A stretch of 64,000 nucleotides of DNA, from NCBI RefSeq assembly GCF_003628755.1, contig NZ_CP029256.1, positions 143,585-207,584 on the forward strand, in the 5' to 3' direction. This DNA is from Christensenella minuta. Its GTDB lineage: Bacteria > Bacillota > Clostridia > Christensenellales > Christensenellaceae. Positions within the stretch are counted from its first letter, which is position 1, and each line of letters opens with the position of its first letter. Shown one piece after another: positions 44,237-52,975 of this stretch. The notes under the pieces were generated by a model. It saw only the letters and a program-made list of their open reading frames with translations, made no database searches and was not told the origin of the DNA. The position numbers and the translations under genes are program-made.

Positions 44237-45306
44237 TCAAGGCGGTAAATTCACGGGCAAGCCTTGCGCGGGCTGTCAACTACATCACAGGCGGTGAGAA
44301 AACGGAGCGCACGCTGGTCGGCGGATACAACTGCAATCCCATGTGCGCCATTGAGGAAATGCGGGACACCAAAGACGCATGGCGCAAGACGGGTGGCAGG
44401 CAGTACAAACACTTCATCCAAAGCTTCCCCTACGATGAAGATATTACCCCGGAGGAAGCTTTTGACATCGCAGGGGAACTGATCCGCCGTTCCCCTTTAT
44501 TCAAGGGCTATGAGGTCTGTTACGCCACCCATATAGACAAGGGACACATCCACACGCATTGGATTGTCAATTCAGTCAGTTTTGAGCATGGATATAAGTT
44601 CCGGTATTCCAAACGGATGTTACAGGAACTCAAGGACTTTTCCGACAAAATCCTCAAAGAGCGCGGCAAGAGCGTCTGCGAAAAGGGGCGCTCCGTTACC
44701 TCCTTCCGTACCAAAGCATACAAGGCTTTGGAAAAAGCCGCGCAGGGCACATACCATAGCTGGCTGCTGGATACTGTCATTGCGGTGCAGGATGCAATGC
44801 AAATGTCCCGAAGCAGGGATGCTTTCATACAGGTACTGGAAGATAAAGGATATACTGTGAATTGGAAAGGCGGCAGGAAATATATCACCTTCATCACGCC
44901 GGACGGGAAAAAAGTCCGGAATAAGACACTCTCCGCAACCTTTAAGGTCAATCTTTCAAAGGAGGAACTGCTGCATGGATTTGAATCAAATGCGCAAAGA
45001 CAGGAATACGGAAATACAAAGGAACAAGGATATACTGGAAGAGCGGGTGAACCGCGATCTGCTCACTCTGGAAAACGCGCAGCTCAAGGAGCTGTGGACA
45101 AGCTTCGCTCAAGATTGGAGGATATTCAAGCAATCCCAGACAGATACTCTGAATCAGGAATTGGACGCAATGAATCGGAAGGAACAGGAGCATTGGGAGA
45201 ACGTAGGGATAAGGCTGCGGAAACTAAAAGACAGCAACCTGGCGCTCAAAGAGGCAATAGACGGCAGCATCGCGGGATTCGCAGGGACGATGGACGCTCT
45301 CTGTAA
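44227..45306 (+). CDS. Relaxase/mobilization nuclease (MobA/VirD2 family)
   Basis: Nicks oriT and pilots the strand during transfer. 359 residues. The relaxase domain (about 1-250) has the nicking-Tyr candidate Y17 in VNYITGG, and the metal motif HIDKGHIHTHWIVNS. About 190-260 is a conserved helper region (DKGYTVNWKGGRKYITFITPDGKKVR). The C-terminal about 110 residues are low-complexity and polar (EGTGALGERRDKAAETKRQQ...) and are read from the same DNA as the next gene in another frame. It overlaps mobC by 10 nt. The family is often longer, so the tail may be a shortened C-terminal domain. Confidence 0.88.
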   Translation: MAVIKAVNSRASLARAVNYITGGEKTERTLVGGYNCNPMCAIEEMRDTKDAWRKTGGRQYKHFIQSFPYDEDITPEEAFDIAGELIRRSPLFKGYEVCYATHIDKGHIHTHWIVNSVSFEHGYKFRYSKRMLQELKDFSDKILKERGKSVCEKGRSVTSFRTKAYKALEKAAQGTYHSWLLDTVIAVQDAMQMSRSRDAFIQVLEDKGYTVNWKGGRKYITFITPDGKKVRNKTLSATFKVNLSKEELLHGFESNAQRQEYGNTKEQGYTGRAGEPRSAHSGKRAAQGAVDKLRSRLEDIQAIPDRYSESGIGRNESEGTGALGERRDKAAETKRQQPGAQRGNRRQHRGIRRDDGRSL

Positions 45307-45520
45307 GGATACACGGCAGGGCTTAGATGAAACTCTCGGTAATGTGAACAAAGCAGTGCGGCAATATATTACTGTTGTTCAAAATGATATTTCCGAAGCC
45401 CACAGGCAGCACGAGCGGTATTGGGCCTCCCAGCGCAGGCGCAATATCTGGATATCCATTTATCTCGCCGTTGTGCCCACGATTGTCTTATTCGACACCT
45501 TGATCCATTTGTTCAAATAA
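44975..45520 (+). CDS. Overlapping mob gene: coiled-coil protein with C-terminal TM segment
   Basis: 181 residues in the frame shifted from the relaxase, overlapping it by 332 nt. A textbook AAAGGAGG (44958-44965) lies 9 nt before the ATG. The product is helical and coiled-coil (about 1-145, with NRKEQEHWENVGIRLRKL and GNVNKAVRQYI), ending in one TM helix (about 158-178, IWISIYLAVVPTIVLFDTLIHL). Size, position and membrane tail resemble MbeB/MbeD or MobB-type mobilization proteins, which also overlap their relaxase gene in ColE1-like plasmids. No direct homology is claimed. Confidence 0.75.
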   Translation: MDLNQMRKDRNTEIQRNKDILEERVNRDLLTLENAQLKELWTSFAQDWRIFKQSQTDTLNQELDAMNRKEQEHWENVGIRLRKLKDSNLALKEAIDGSIAGFAGTMDALCKDTRQGLDETLGNVNKAVRQYITVVQNDISEAHRQHERYWASQRRRNIWISIYLAVVPTIVLFDTLIHLFK

Positions 45521-45583
45521 CTACAGGAGGAGGTACTTTATACGAAACACACACACTTTGAAAACAGAATATGGAGGAGCAGT

Positions 45584-45745
45584 ATGAGTGACACGGGCAG
45601 CACGAAAAAAATACCGGAACTCAGGCTTTGCGGGAAAATTGGCGGGACGGCATATATTGTGAAAGGATACTTCAGGAAAGACGCAAGGGAGGATATGGCC
45701 TCCAAACTGCGGCGGGTTATTCTTTCACGCAAATTCCCCGCTTAG
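45584..45745 (+). CDS. TnpW-like small transposon-encoded protein
   Basis: 53 residues, too short for usual gene calls. GGAGGAG lies 5 nt before ATG 45584. The body ELRLCGKIGGTAYIVKGYF, then RKDAREDMASKLRRVILS matches the TnpW pattern (short strand-strand-helix with IGxTxYxV and a KxxRLI helix). Genes of this kind sit just before the TnpX recombinase in Tn4451-type elements, as here. Role unknown. Confidence 0.7.
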   Translation: MSDTGSTKKIPELRLCGKIGGTAYIVKGYFRKDAREDMASKLRRVILSRKFPA

Positions 45746-45836
45746 GATAGACTTGGGCAGCCGGGTACGGTATAATGTTGCTACGCTGCATTACCGTTTG
45801 TCCGGCTGCCTTTGTATAAAGGAGGCATAGAAACAT

Positions 45837-47471
45837 ATGACAAAGCAGCCAGAACGGATCCCCGCGTTGTATTGCAGGCTTTCGCGTGACGACGAAAACG
45901 AAGGTGATTCCTACAGTATTGCAAATCAGAAAAAAATGCTGGATAAATTCGCCAAAGAACACAAATTCCACAATCCCGAATTTTTCGTGGACGACGGGTA
46001 TTCCGGCGGGGATTTTGACCGTCCGGACTTCAACCGTATGATTTCACTGGTGCGGGACGGAAAGATCGGGACAATCATTGTCAGGGATATGTCCCGTTTC
46101 GGCCGGGACTACCTCAAGGTAGGCTTTTACACCGAGGTTATGTTTCCCGACATGGATGTGCGCTTCATCGCCATTGGCAACGGGATCGACAGCATCAATC
46201 AGCAGGACAGCGATTTTACCCCTTTCCTCAACATCATCAACGAATGGTACTTAAAGGACAGCTCTAAGAAAATTCGGGCGGTGTTCAAGGCAAAAGGCGA
46301 AGCGGGCGAACATATCGCTTCGCACCCACCCTACGGGTATGTAAAGGATAAGGAGAATCCCAAACAATGGGTCGTTGATGAAGAAGCCGCTGGCGTGGTA
46401 CAACGTATCTTCTCGCTGTGCATGGATGGCTATGGCCCGATGCAGATCGCAAGAATCCTCCGCGCTGACCGTGTGTTATGTCCCGCGGCCTATGTCGTGC
46501 ATCAGGGACACAAGCAGCGCAATCCCATTCCCGCCGATCCCTGCAAATGGAAGGCGGAAACTGTCGCGAAAATCCTTGCGCGTAAGGATTACCTTGGCCA
46601 CACGGTCAATTTCAAGACCTTCACCAAATCCTACAAGGATAAAAGGTCAAAGGTGAATCCGGTGGAAAACCAACGGGTGTTTGAGGGCACGCACAAACCG
46701 GTCATCCAGCAAGATGTGTGGGACAGGGTGCAGGAACTGCGCAAACACAAGCGCAGACCCTGCAAAACCGGAAAGTCCAGCATATTCTCAGGGCTGGTGT
46801 ACTGCGCCGATTGCGGTGAAAAGCTCTACTACTGCACAACGAATAACTTTACACCGAATCAGGACTTCTTCGTTTGCGCGAACTACAAGAGCAACACCGG
46901 AACGTGTTCCGCGCATTACATCCGCCAGCTTGTCCTCGAAAAGCTGGTTCACGAACACCTGCGGCAGATGCTTGCGTTTGCCAGGGGCTTCGAGGATGAC
47001 TTTATTCAGGCGGTCAGCGACCAATCCGCACGGAGCTGGGAAAAAGAGCGCCGGGACGCGCACAGCGCCCTCACTGCCGCGCAAAAACGAATCGCGCAGC
47101 TCGACGCACTGTTCCAAAGGCTCTATGAGGATAATGTTTCCGGCAGGATATCTGACGAACGCTTCGGTATTCTGTCCAAAGGCTACGAGGACGAACAGGC
47201 TGCGCTGAAATCCAGTATGCGGGAGTTGCAGGCGCGGCTTGACGAAACGGAGCGAAAAGTGTCCGGCATTGGCAACTTCCTTGCGGTGGTACACAAGTAT
47301 ACACGCATTGAAAAGCTGGACGCGACAATCCTAAACGAGTTTATTCACAAGATTGTTATTCACGCCCCGGACAAGTCCTCCGGCAAGCGCACCCAGCAGA
47401 TCGATATTTACTACAACTTCATTGGTGAAATTCCCTCAAAGGATTTTCCCTGCAGCGTTAAAGCGGTATAG
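45837..47471 (+). CDS. Large serine recombinase (TnpX-type)
   Basis: Excises and integrates the element through a circular form. 544 residues: resolvase domain about 8-165 with nucleophile S16 in YCRLSRDDE and the RDMSRFGRDYLKVGFYTE helix; Recombinase domain about 170-290 (HPPYGYVKDKENPKQWVVDEEAAGVV); zinc-ribbon domain with CADCGEKLYYC...CANYK...C (about 322-360); coiled-coil and DUF4368-type C-terminus (ending RTQQIDIYYNFIGEI). AAGGAGG is the ribosome site. Catalytic residues are intact, so the element could still be active. Slightly shorter than Tn4451 TnpX (about 700), closer to other gut Clostridia relatives. Confidence 0.93.
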   Translation: MTKQPERIPALYCRLSRDDENEGDSYSIANQKKMLDKFAKEHKFHNPEFFVDDGYSGGDFDRPDFNRMISLVRDGKIGTIIVRDMSRFGRDYLKVGFYTEVMFPDMDVRFIAIGNGIDSINQQDSDFTPFLNIINEWYLKDSSKKIRAVFKAKGEAGEHIASHPPYGYVKDKENPKQWVVDEEAAGVVQRIFSLCMDGYGPMQIARILRADRVLCPAAYVVHQGHKQRNPIPADPCKWKAETVAKILARKDYLGHTVNFKTFTKSYKDKRSKVNPVENQRVFEGTHKPVIQQDVWDRVQELRKHKRRPCKTGKSSIFSGLVYCADCGEKLYYCTTNNFTPNQDFFVCANYKSNTGTCSAHYIRQLVLEKLVHEHLRQMLAFARGFEDDFIQAVSDQSARSWEKERRDAHSALTAAQKRIAQLDALFQRLYEDNVSGRISDERFGILSKGYEDEQAALKSSMRELQARLDETERKVSGIGNFLAVVHKYTRIEKLDATILNEFIHKIVIHAPDKSSGKRTQQIDIYYNFIGEIPSKDFPCSVKAV

Positions 47472-47494
47472 CCCAGTAGGGCTACACCGCTTCC
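47461..47494. terminator. Terminator at the recombinase stop
   Basis: AAGCGGTATAGCCC / GGGCTACACCGCTT (one mismatch, a G-U on the other strand) with a 4-5 nt loop overlaps the stop codon. It can stop the recombinase transcript and, from the other strand, transcripts leaving fba. Confidence 0.8.
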
Positions 47495-47518
47495 ATACTT
47501 CTTTATGACACCCGCACA

Positions 47519-47536
47519 TAAGCGAAGGGCTTTTTT
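47519..47536 (+). repeat. Right arm of the interrupted galE-fba terminator
   Basis: TAAGCGAAGGGCTTTTTT, exact reverse complement of 39319-39336. It begins 17 nt downstream of the fba stop, reading on the minus strand. Confidence 0.8.
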
Positions 47537-47549
47537 AGTACCGCCAGAT

Positions 47550-48479
47550 TCAAGCTTTGTTGTCGCAGCCGAGAACGTCTACGATCTTGTGGGCAACCAT
47601 CTGCTTGATTGCTTCACGCGCTGGTTTCAGATACTGGCGTGGATCGAAATCGGACGGATGCTCTGCAAAATGTTTGCGAATCGTTCCCGTCATTGCAAGG
47701 CGCAGATCAGAGTCGATATTGATTTTGCATACCGCACTTTCAGCAGCCTTACGAAGCAGTTCTTCCGGAACGCCCTGTGCGCCCGGCATGTCTCCGCCGT
47801 ATTTGTTAATCATTTCCACAAATTCCGGAATAACGGAGGATGCGCCATGAAGAACGATCGGGAAGCCGGGAAGGATTTCCGTAACTTTCTCGAGAATATC
47901 GAAACGGAGCTTCGGTTCGCCCTTGAATTTGAATGCGCCGTGACTCGTGCCGATTGCGATCGCAAGACTGTCTACGCCCGTTTTGCTTGCGAACTCATAT
48001 ACTTCCTCAGGACGCGTATAAGAAGAATCCTCAGCAGAGACCTTGATTTCGTCCTCCACGCCCGCGAGGCGTCCAAGTTCGCCTTCTACAACGACGCCGC
48101 GGTCGTGCGCATATTCAACGACACGCTTGGTTACGGCGATGTTTTCTTCGAACGGAAGATGGGAGCCGTCAATCATAACGGAAGTGAATCCGCCGTCGAT
48201 ACAGGATTTGCATGTTTCAAAGCTGTCGCCATGATCGAGATGCAAACAGATTGGGAGACCTGTATCCTCGAGGGCAGCCTCGACGAGCTTCGTCAGGTAA
48301 ATCGGATTGGCATAATTGCGGGCGCCTTTTGAAACCTGAAGAATCAAAGGTGCGTTCAATTCCTTTGCGGCTTCCGTAATCCCCTGGATAATTTCCATGT
48401 TGTTCACGTTAAACGCGCCAATCGCATACCCGCCCTCGTACGCTTTTTCAAACATTTCCTTGGTTGTAACTAATGGCAT
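47550..48479 (-). CDS. fba: Class II fructose-1,6-bisphosphate aldolase
   Basis: Glycolytic zinc aldolase. 309 residues: VTTKEMFEKAYEGGYAIGAFNVNNMEIIQGI at the start, zinc His in HLDHGDSFE, MIDGSHLPFEENI, the EGELGRLAGVED segment with a metal Glu, TSHGAFKF and the phosphate-binding GASSVIPEF. AAGGAGG ribosome site. Highly biased codon use. The 3' end lies about 40 nt from the mobile element. Confidence 0.96.
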   Translation of the reverse strand: MPLVTTKEMFEKAYEGGYAIGAFNVNNMEIIQGITEAAKELNAPLILQVSKGARNYANPIYLTKLVEAALEDTGLPICLHLDHGDSFETCKSCIDGGFTSVMIDGSHLPFEENIAVTKRVVEYAHDRGVVVEGELGRLAGVEDEIKVSAEDSSYTRPEEVYEFASKTGVDSLAIAIGTSHGAFKFKGEPKLRFDILEKVTEILPGFPIVLHGASSVIPEFVEMINKYGGDMPGAQGVPEELLRKAAESAVCKINIDSDLRLAMTGTIRKHFAEHPSDFDPRQYLKPAREAIKQMVAHKIVDVLGCDNKA

Positions 48480-48679
48480 CTATAAAATCCTCCTTATAAT
48501 AATTCAAAAGATAAATTCATTATACTATTACAAAAAGGAAAGTACAACCTGCGAAACAGCGATTCTCCCGGGATCAAAAATTTTTTTGAAAGTGAGAAAT
48601 AGAGAGATGAGAATAAACCGGACAAGTTGACATTTTAGCAAGAAAAAAGTAGCATATTGGGGACAGGAGGCGCGGTAGA

Positions 48680-49048
48680 ATGGAGCAAGTCAAAAAGAAG
48701 GCAGATTGGCGCGGCATCATTTTTTTGCAGGCCATTATTGTTATTTATACATTTTCAAGTGTCTGTGGCAAGATGGCGACCAATGGAAACGAATTTATGT
48801 CCAGGATGTTTATTATTTATATCCTGCTTGATTTTATATTGCTTGCTGTTTACGCGTTGCTGTGGCAGCAAGGACTTAAACGTTTTGATCTTAATGTTGC
48901 ATATGCAAACCGTTCGGTAGCGATCATATGGTCGATGGTATGGTCTGCGCTTATTTTTAGGGAAGGAATTACCGTGGCAAATATAATCGGGACCGCGATT
49001 ATTATTATTGGCACGATGTTGGTGAATACAGATGCTGAATCTAAGTAG
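48680..49048 (+). CDS. Small drug/metabolite transporter subunit, SMR/EamA-like, first of a pair
   Basis: 122 residues, four TM helices (about 12-32, 43-64, 74-95, 99-117). YANRSVAIIWSMVWSALIFREGITVANIIGTAIIIIGTMLV is the half-EamA/SMR end typical of paired SMR proteins. It is followed by a second gene of the same size with a 17-nt overlap, so a heterodimer is likely. AGGAGG ribosome site. Similar paired proteins include drug exporters and the ArnE/ArnF lipid-sugar flippase; the substrate is unknown. Confidence 0.8.
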   Translation: MEQVKKKADWRGIIFLQAIIVIYTFSSVCGKMATNGNEFMSRMFIIYILLDFILLAVYALLWQQGLKRFDLNVAYANRSVAIIWSMVWSALIFREGITVANIIGTAIIIIGTMLVNTDAESK

Positions 49049-49373
49049 CGTATTGATTATGTTGTGCGGTGTGATAATCGCCGCATTTTCGCAGATATTA
49101 CTTAAAACTAGCGCAAATCGGGAGTATACTGGCTTCTGGAAGCAGTATCTCAATAAGAGAGTGATTTTTGGATATTTGATGCTGCTCGTTTCCATGCTGT
49201 TTGCGATCTGGGCATATTCCGGAATGGACTATAAATATGGTCCGGCAATCGAGTCTGTTGGTATGGCATTGGTTGCTATTTTAAGCTGTGTGATTTTAAA
49301 AGAAAAAATGACAAAAAGAAGGCTCGCCGGAACCATACTTATTATCGCCGGCCTGATTGTTTTCTGCCTGTGA
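49032..49373 (+). CDS. Small drug/metabolite transporter subunit, SMR/EamA-like, second of a pair
   Basis: 113 residues, four TM helices (about 5-24, 42-62, 68-88, 93-112). The AAFSQILLKTSA helix start is typical of SMR/EamA halves. The end, GPAIESVGMALVAILSCVILKEKMTKRRLAGTILIIAGLIVFCL, is again the EamA C-terminal signature. The start lies within the 3' end of its partner (GGTGA upstream). Likely works only with it. Confidence 0.8.
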   Translation: MLNLSSVLIMLCGVIIAAFSQILLKTSANREYTGFWKQYLNKRVIFGYLMLLVSMLFAIWAYSGMDYKYGPAIESVGMALVAILSCVILKEKMTKRRLAGTILIIAGLIVFCL

Positions 49374-49392
49374 AAAAATGGACGAAAGCGGG

Positions 49393-49421
49393 TTGCAAAA
49401 CGCTTTCCAATCACATATAAT
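49393..49421 (+). promoter_or_regulatory. Promoter of gap
   Basis: TTGCAA (49393-49398), 17 nt, TATAAT (49416-49421), 55 nt before the gap start. The region ATATAATATTATAT is itself palindromic. Confidence 0.75.
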
Positions 49422-49461
49422 ATTATATGTACGCAAAAAATTAATTAATAAATAAATTTAG

Positions 49462-50484
<1,023 letters not shown>

Positions 50485-50636
50485 GGTATCATAAAAGCAC
50501 TCGCAGGAATGCGATAGCAAAGCGGTTTTGCGCGTAAGGCACAGCGGATTACGGAAAAGACAAAAATGTGAAGACAACGGTTCGGGTTTTCGTAACTGCA
50601 GGGTGTGAAACACAAAAAGCCGCATAAAAATGCAAG

Positions 50637-50686
50637 AAAAGCATCTTTTCAATAGGACGAATGTTCAAAAGAAAGGATGCTTTTTT
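50637..50686 (+). terminator. Terminator-like hairpin downstream of gap
   Basis: AAAAGCATC(C)TTTT pairs with AAAGGATGCTTTT across a 22-nt internal region, ending in T6. It is the first clear stop signal, about 155 nt after gap. The 50485-50636 stretch shows no gene. Confidence 0.65.
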
Positions 50687-50824
50687 GTATGCCCTGCGCG
50701 GCGCATCTTGAATTTTTGTGCAGCGCCGCCGACTTCGATGAACCATATGTTCTATCTCATCCGGCGGCGCTTTGAAAAATCCAACCTGCATCCACGCATT
50801 GTATACAAAAACAAGGAACATGGA

Positions 50825-50982
50825 ATGCTGTTAAAAGATTTATTGATGGAGTATGTGTTTAACTGCCAATGCCGCAAGTTGTCTGATTGAAAGCGTATAA
50901 ATGTTACTTTAAATACGCATATGAAGAACAGTATACGGATAAGCTGGTTACCGAACGAATCAGGAATGGCTGTAGGGGATAA
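50825..50982 (+). pseudogene. Remnant of a tyrosine recombinase (phage integrase)
   Basis: MLLKDLLMEYVFNCQCRKLS (from 50825) matches the start of a core-binding SAM-like domain. It stops at TGA (50890). In another frame from 50893 follows AYKCYFKYAYEEQYTDKLVT then ERIRNG, which resembles the end of that domain (FFKYAYEEGYTDKLVTERI in intact relatives). The part between and the whole catalytic domain are gone. Assigned by pattern memory only. The region 50687-51139 holds no other gene. Confidence 0.45.
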
Positions 50983-51058
50983 TATATCAGTATGACAAAA
51001 ACAGCCGCCTGCTATCTTACTTAAATTTAGAAAGATTTGGGAGTTTCTCATAGTAGAA

Positions 51059-51087
51059 TTGAAAGAAGATAGTATTGATGATATAAT
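51059..51087 (+). promoter_or_regulatory. Promoter of the glycan locus
   Basis: TTGAAA (51059-51064), 17 nt, TATAAT (51082-51087), 53 nt before rfbF. It is the only clear promoter seen before the long co-directional gene run 51140-64000. Confidence 0.7.
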
Positions 51088-51139
51088 AAAAATACTTATT
51101 TTTGATGGGAAATAATCTATGGATTGTATGAGGTAGCGG

Positions 51140-51919
51140 ATGAAAGTAGTGATTTTAGCAGGGGGATTTGGAACGCGTATCAGCGAAGAATCCCATCTGA
51201 AGCCAAAACCGATGGTAGAGATTGGCGATAAACCGATCCTTTGGCATATTATGAAATATTATTCTGCTTTCGGATTTAATGATTTTATTATTTGCCTAGG
51301 ATATAAGGCCTATATTATCAAAGAGTTTTTTGCAGACTATTATTTACATATGTCGGATATCACATTTGATTTCAGGAATGAGAATAAAATGATCGTGCAT
51401 GATAATTTCGCTGAACCATGGAGAGTGACCTTGGTAGATACGGGATTGAACACGATGACGGGGGGAAGAATTAAAAGGGTACGCGATTATGTCGGGGATG
51501 AATCCTTTATGCTGACCTATGGGGATGGGGTTGCTGATGTAGATATCAAAGCACTTCTTGAATTCCATAAAAAGCATGGGAAAATTGCGACAATGACAGC
51601 CATCCGCCCCAGCGGAAGGTTCGGAATATTGGATATTGAACAAGGAAATGCAATCACGTCATTCCGTGAAAAATCCCAGGAAGATATGGGGCTTATTAAT
51701 GGCGGATTTATGGTTTTGGAACCGGGAATATTTGACTTTATCGAGGGGGATAATACAGTGCTGGAACGGGAGCCGCTTGAGAAGCTAGCCCGGCAACGTG
51801 AATTGATGGCTTTTAAGCACGATGGGTTCTGGCAGTGTATGGATACATTGCGTGATAAGAAATTACTGGACGAGTTGCTTGCAGAAGATAAAGCACCATG
51901 GAAGGTTTGGGAAGATTGA
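51140..51919 (+). CDS. rfbF: Glucose-1-phosphate cytidylyltransferase
   Basis: Makes CDP-glucose from CTP and glucose 1-phosphate, the entry to CDP-deoxysugars. 259 residues: nucleotidyl-transferase start VVILAGGFGTRISEESHLKPKPMVEIGDKPILWHIMKYY, metal Asp in YGDGVADVD, and DGFWQCMDTLRDKKLLDELL at the end, all typical of RfbF/DdhA. A one-base overlap (TGATG) couples it to rfbG. Confidence 0.95.
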   Translation: MKVVILAGGFGTRISEESHLKPKPMVEIGDKPILWHIMKYYSAFGFNDFIICLGYKAYIIKEFFADYYLHMSDITFDFRNENKMIVHDNFAEPWRVTLVDTGLNTMTGGRIKRVRDYVGDESFMLTYGDGVADVDIKALLEFHKKHGKIATMTAIRPSGRFGILDIEQGNAITSFREKSQEDMGLINGGFMVLEPGIFDFIEGDNTVLEREPLEKLARQRELMAFKHDGFWQCMDTLRDKKLLDELLAEDKAPWKVWED

Positions 51920-52971
51920 TGTTTCAAAGAGATTTTTTTCAGGAGAAGCGCGTGTTCCTTACTGGCCATACGGGCTTTAAAGGCTCTTGGATGTGTGAAT
52001 TATTGCTGCTCTGCGGAGCAAAAGTCACCGGATTTGCGTTAGAGCCGCCGACAGATCCGGCGCTTTTTGACCTGATGGGAATTGATAAGGATATTTGCTC
52101 TATAACCGGGGATATACGTGATTTAAGTCGACTGGAGAAAGCCGTGCAACAGGCAGACCCACAAATTGTGATCCATATGGCGGCGCAGCCGATTGTAAGG
52201 GATTCCTATAACGATCCGGTATATACGTATGAGACCAACGTAATGGGAACGGTCAACGTACTTGAAAGTATGCGGAGTGTCGGCAGTGTGCGGTCCTTTT
52301 TGAATGTTACGACTGATAAAGTATACAAAAATAATGAGTGGGAGTGGGGATATCGTGAAGCAGATGAATTGAATGGATATGATCCCTACTCCAATTCCAA
52401 ATCTTGCTCTGAATTAGTAACAGATAGCTACAAGAAATCTTTTTTTCGTGACACATGTACTGCGATATCAACGGCGCGGGCTGGCAATGTGATTGGCGGC
52501 GGAGATTTTGCAAACGACCGTATCATACCCGATTGTGTACGGGCGGCGATGCAAAACAAAGAAATTGTTGTGCGCAATCCTTATTCCACCCGGCCTTATC
52601 AGCATGTACTTGAACCCCTATGTGCCTATTTGACGATTGCCCAAGCACAATATGAGGACAGGACTTGTGAAGGCAGTTATAATATTGGCCCGGATTATGC
52701 CGATTGTGTAACAACCGGAGAGCTTGCGACACTGTTTTGTAATGCGTGGGACGGGATCGGATGGACTGATTGCAGTGAAGAAAACGCCGTGCATGAAGCA
52801 AACTTTTTAAAGCTCGATTGCTCACGAGTAAAATCAGTATTTGGAGTGGCGCCTAAATGGAATGTGAAAAAGGCGATCGAAAAAACGGTGGAGTGGTCGA
52901 AATGTTGGCAAGCGGGCGGCGATGTGGAAGAATGTATGAAAAAGCAAATTTTGGAATATCTGGAAGGATAA
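51919..52971 (+). CDS. rfbG: CDP-glucose 4,6-dehydratase
   Basis: Produces CDP-6-deoxy-4-ketoglucose. 350 residues, short-chain dehydrogenase fold: GHTGFKGSWMCELLLLCGAKVTG (NAD loop), HMAAQPIVRDSY, NVTTDKVYKNNEWEWGYRE (catalytic Thr/Asp/Lys), and YDPYSNSKS with the YxxxK pair. The ATG at 51919 starts within the rfbF stop; an earlier in-frame start would add seven residues without a ribosome site. Confidence 0.95.
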   Translation: MFQRDFFQEKRVFLTGHTGFKGSWMCELLLLCGAKVTGFALEPPTDPALFDLMGIDKDICSITGDIRDLSRLEKAVQQADPQIVIHMAAQPIVRDSYNDPVYTYETNVMGTVNVLESMRSVGSVRSFLNVTTDKVYKNNEWEWGYREADELNGYDPYSNSKSCSELVTDSYKKSFFRDTCTAISTARAGNVIGGGDFANDRIIPDCVRAAMQNKEIVVRNPYSTRPYQHVLEPLCAYLTIAQAQYEDRTCEGSYNIGPDYADCVTTGELATLFCNAWDGIGWTDCSEENAVHEANFLKLDCSRVKSVFGVAPKWNVKKAIEKTVEWSKCWQAGGDVEECMKKQILEYLEG

Positions 52972-52975
52972 TGGG

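Larger units (their letters stand above)
39339..47508. mobile_element. Tn4451/TnpX-like mobilizable element, about 8.2 kb
   Basis: Limits are placed inside the split terminator arms and next to imperfect terminal inverted repeats sharing ATAAAGAAGTA (39349-39359; reverse complement at 47496-47506). A GACA string lies at each junction (39339-39342 and 47507-47510), consistent with the GA core used by TnpX-type recombinases. The exact edge could shift by about 10 nt. Contents left to right: membrane protein, lipoprotein, LuxR receptor (AT-rich cargo), decayed KilA-N and XRE, XRE regulator, oriT-like DNA, mobC, relaxase, overlapping mob gene, tnpW-like, serine recombinase. No conjugation (T4SS) genes, so it must be mobilized in trans. 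Confidence 0.82.

Noticed and set aside
47505..48332. 275-residue plus-strand open frame
   Set aside because: Antisense to fba; no ribosome site and no recognisable domain.
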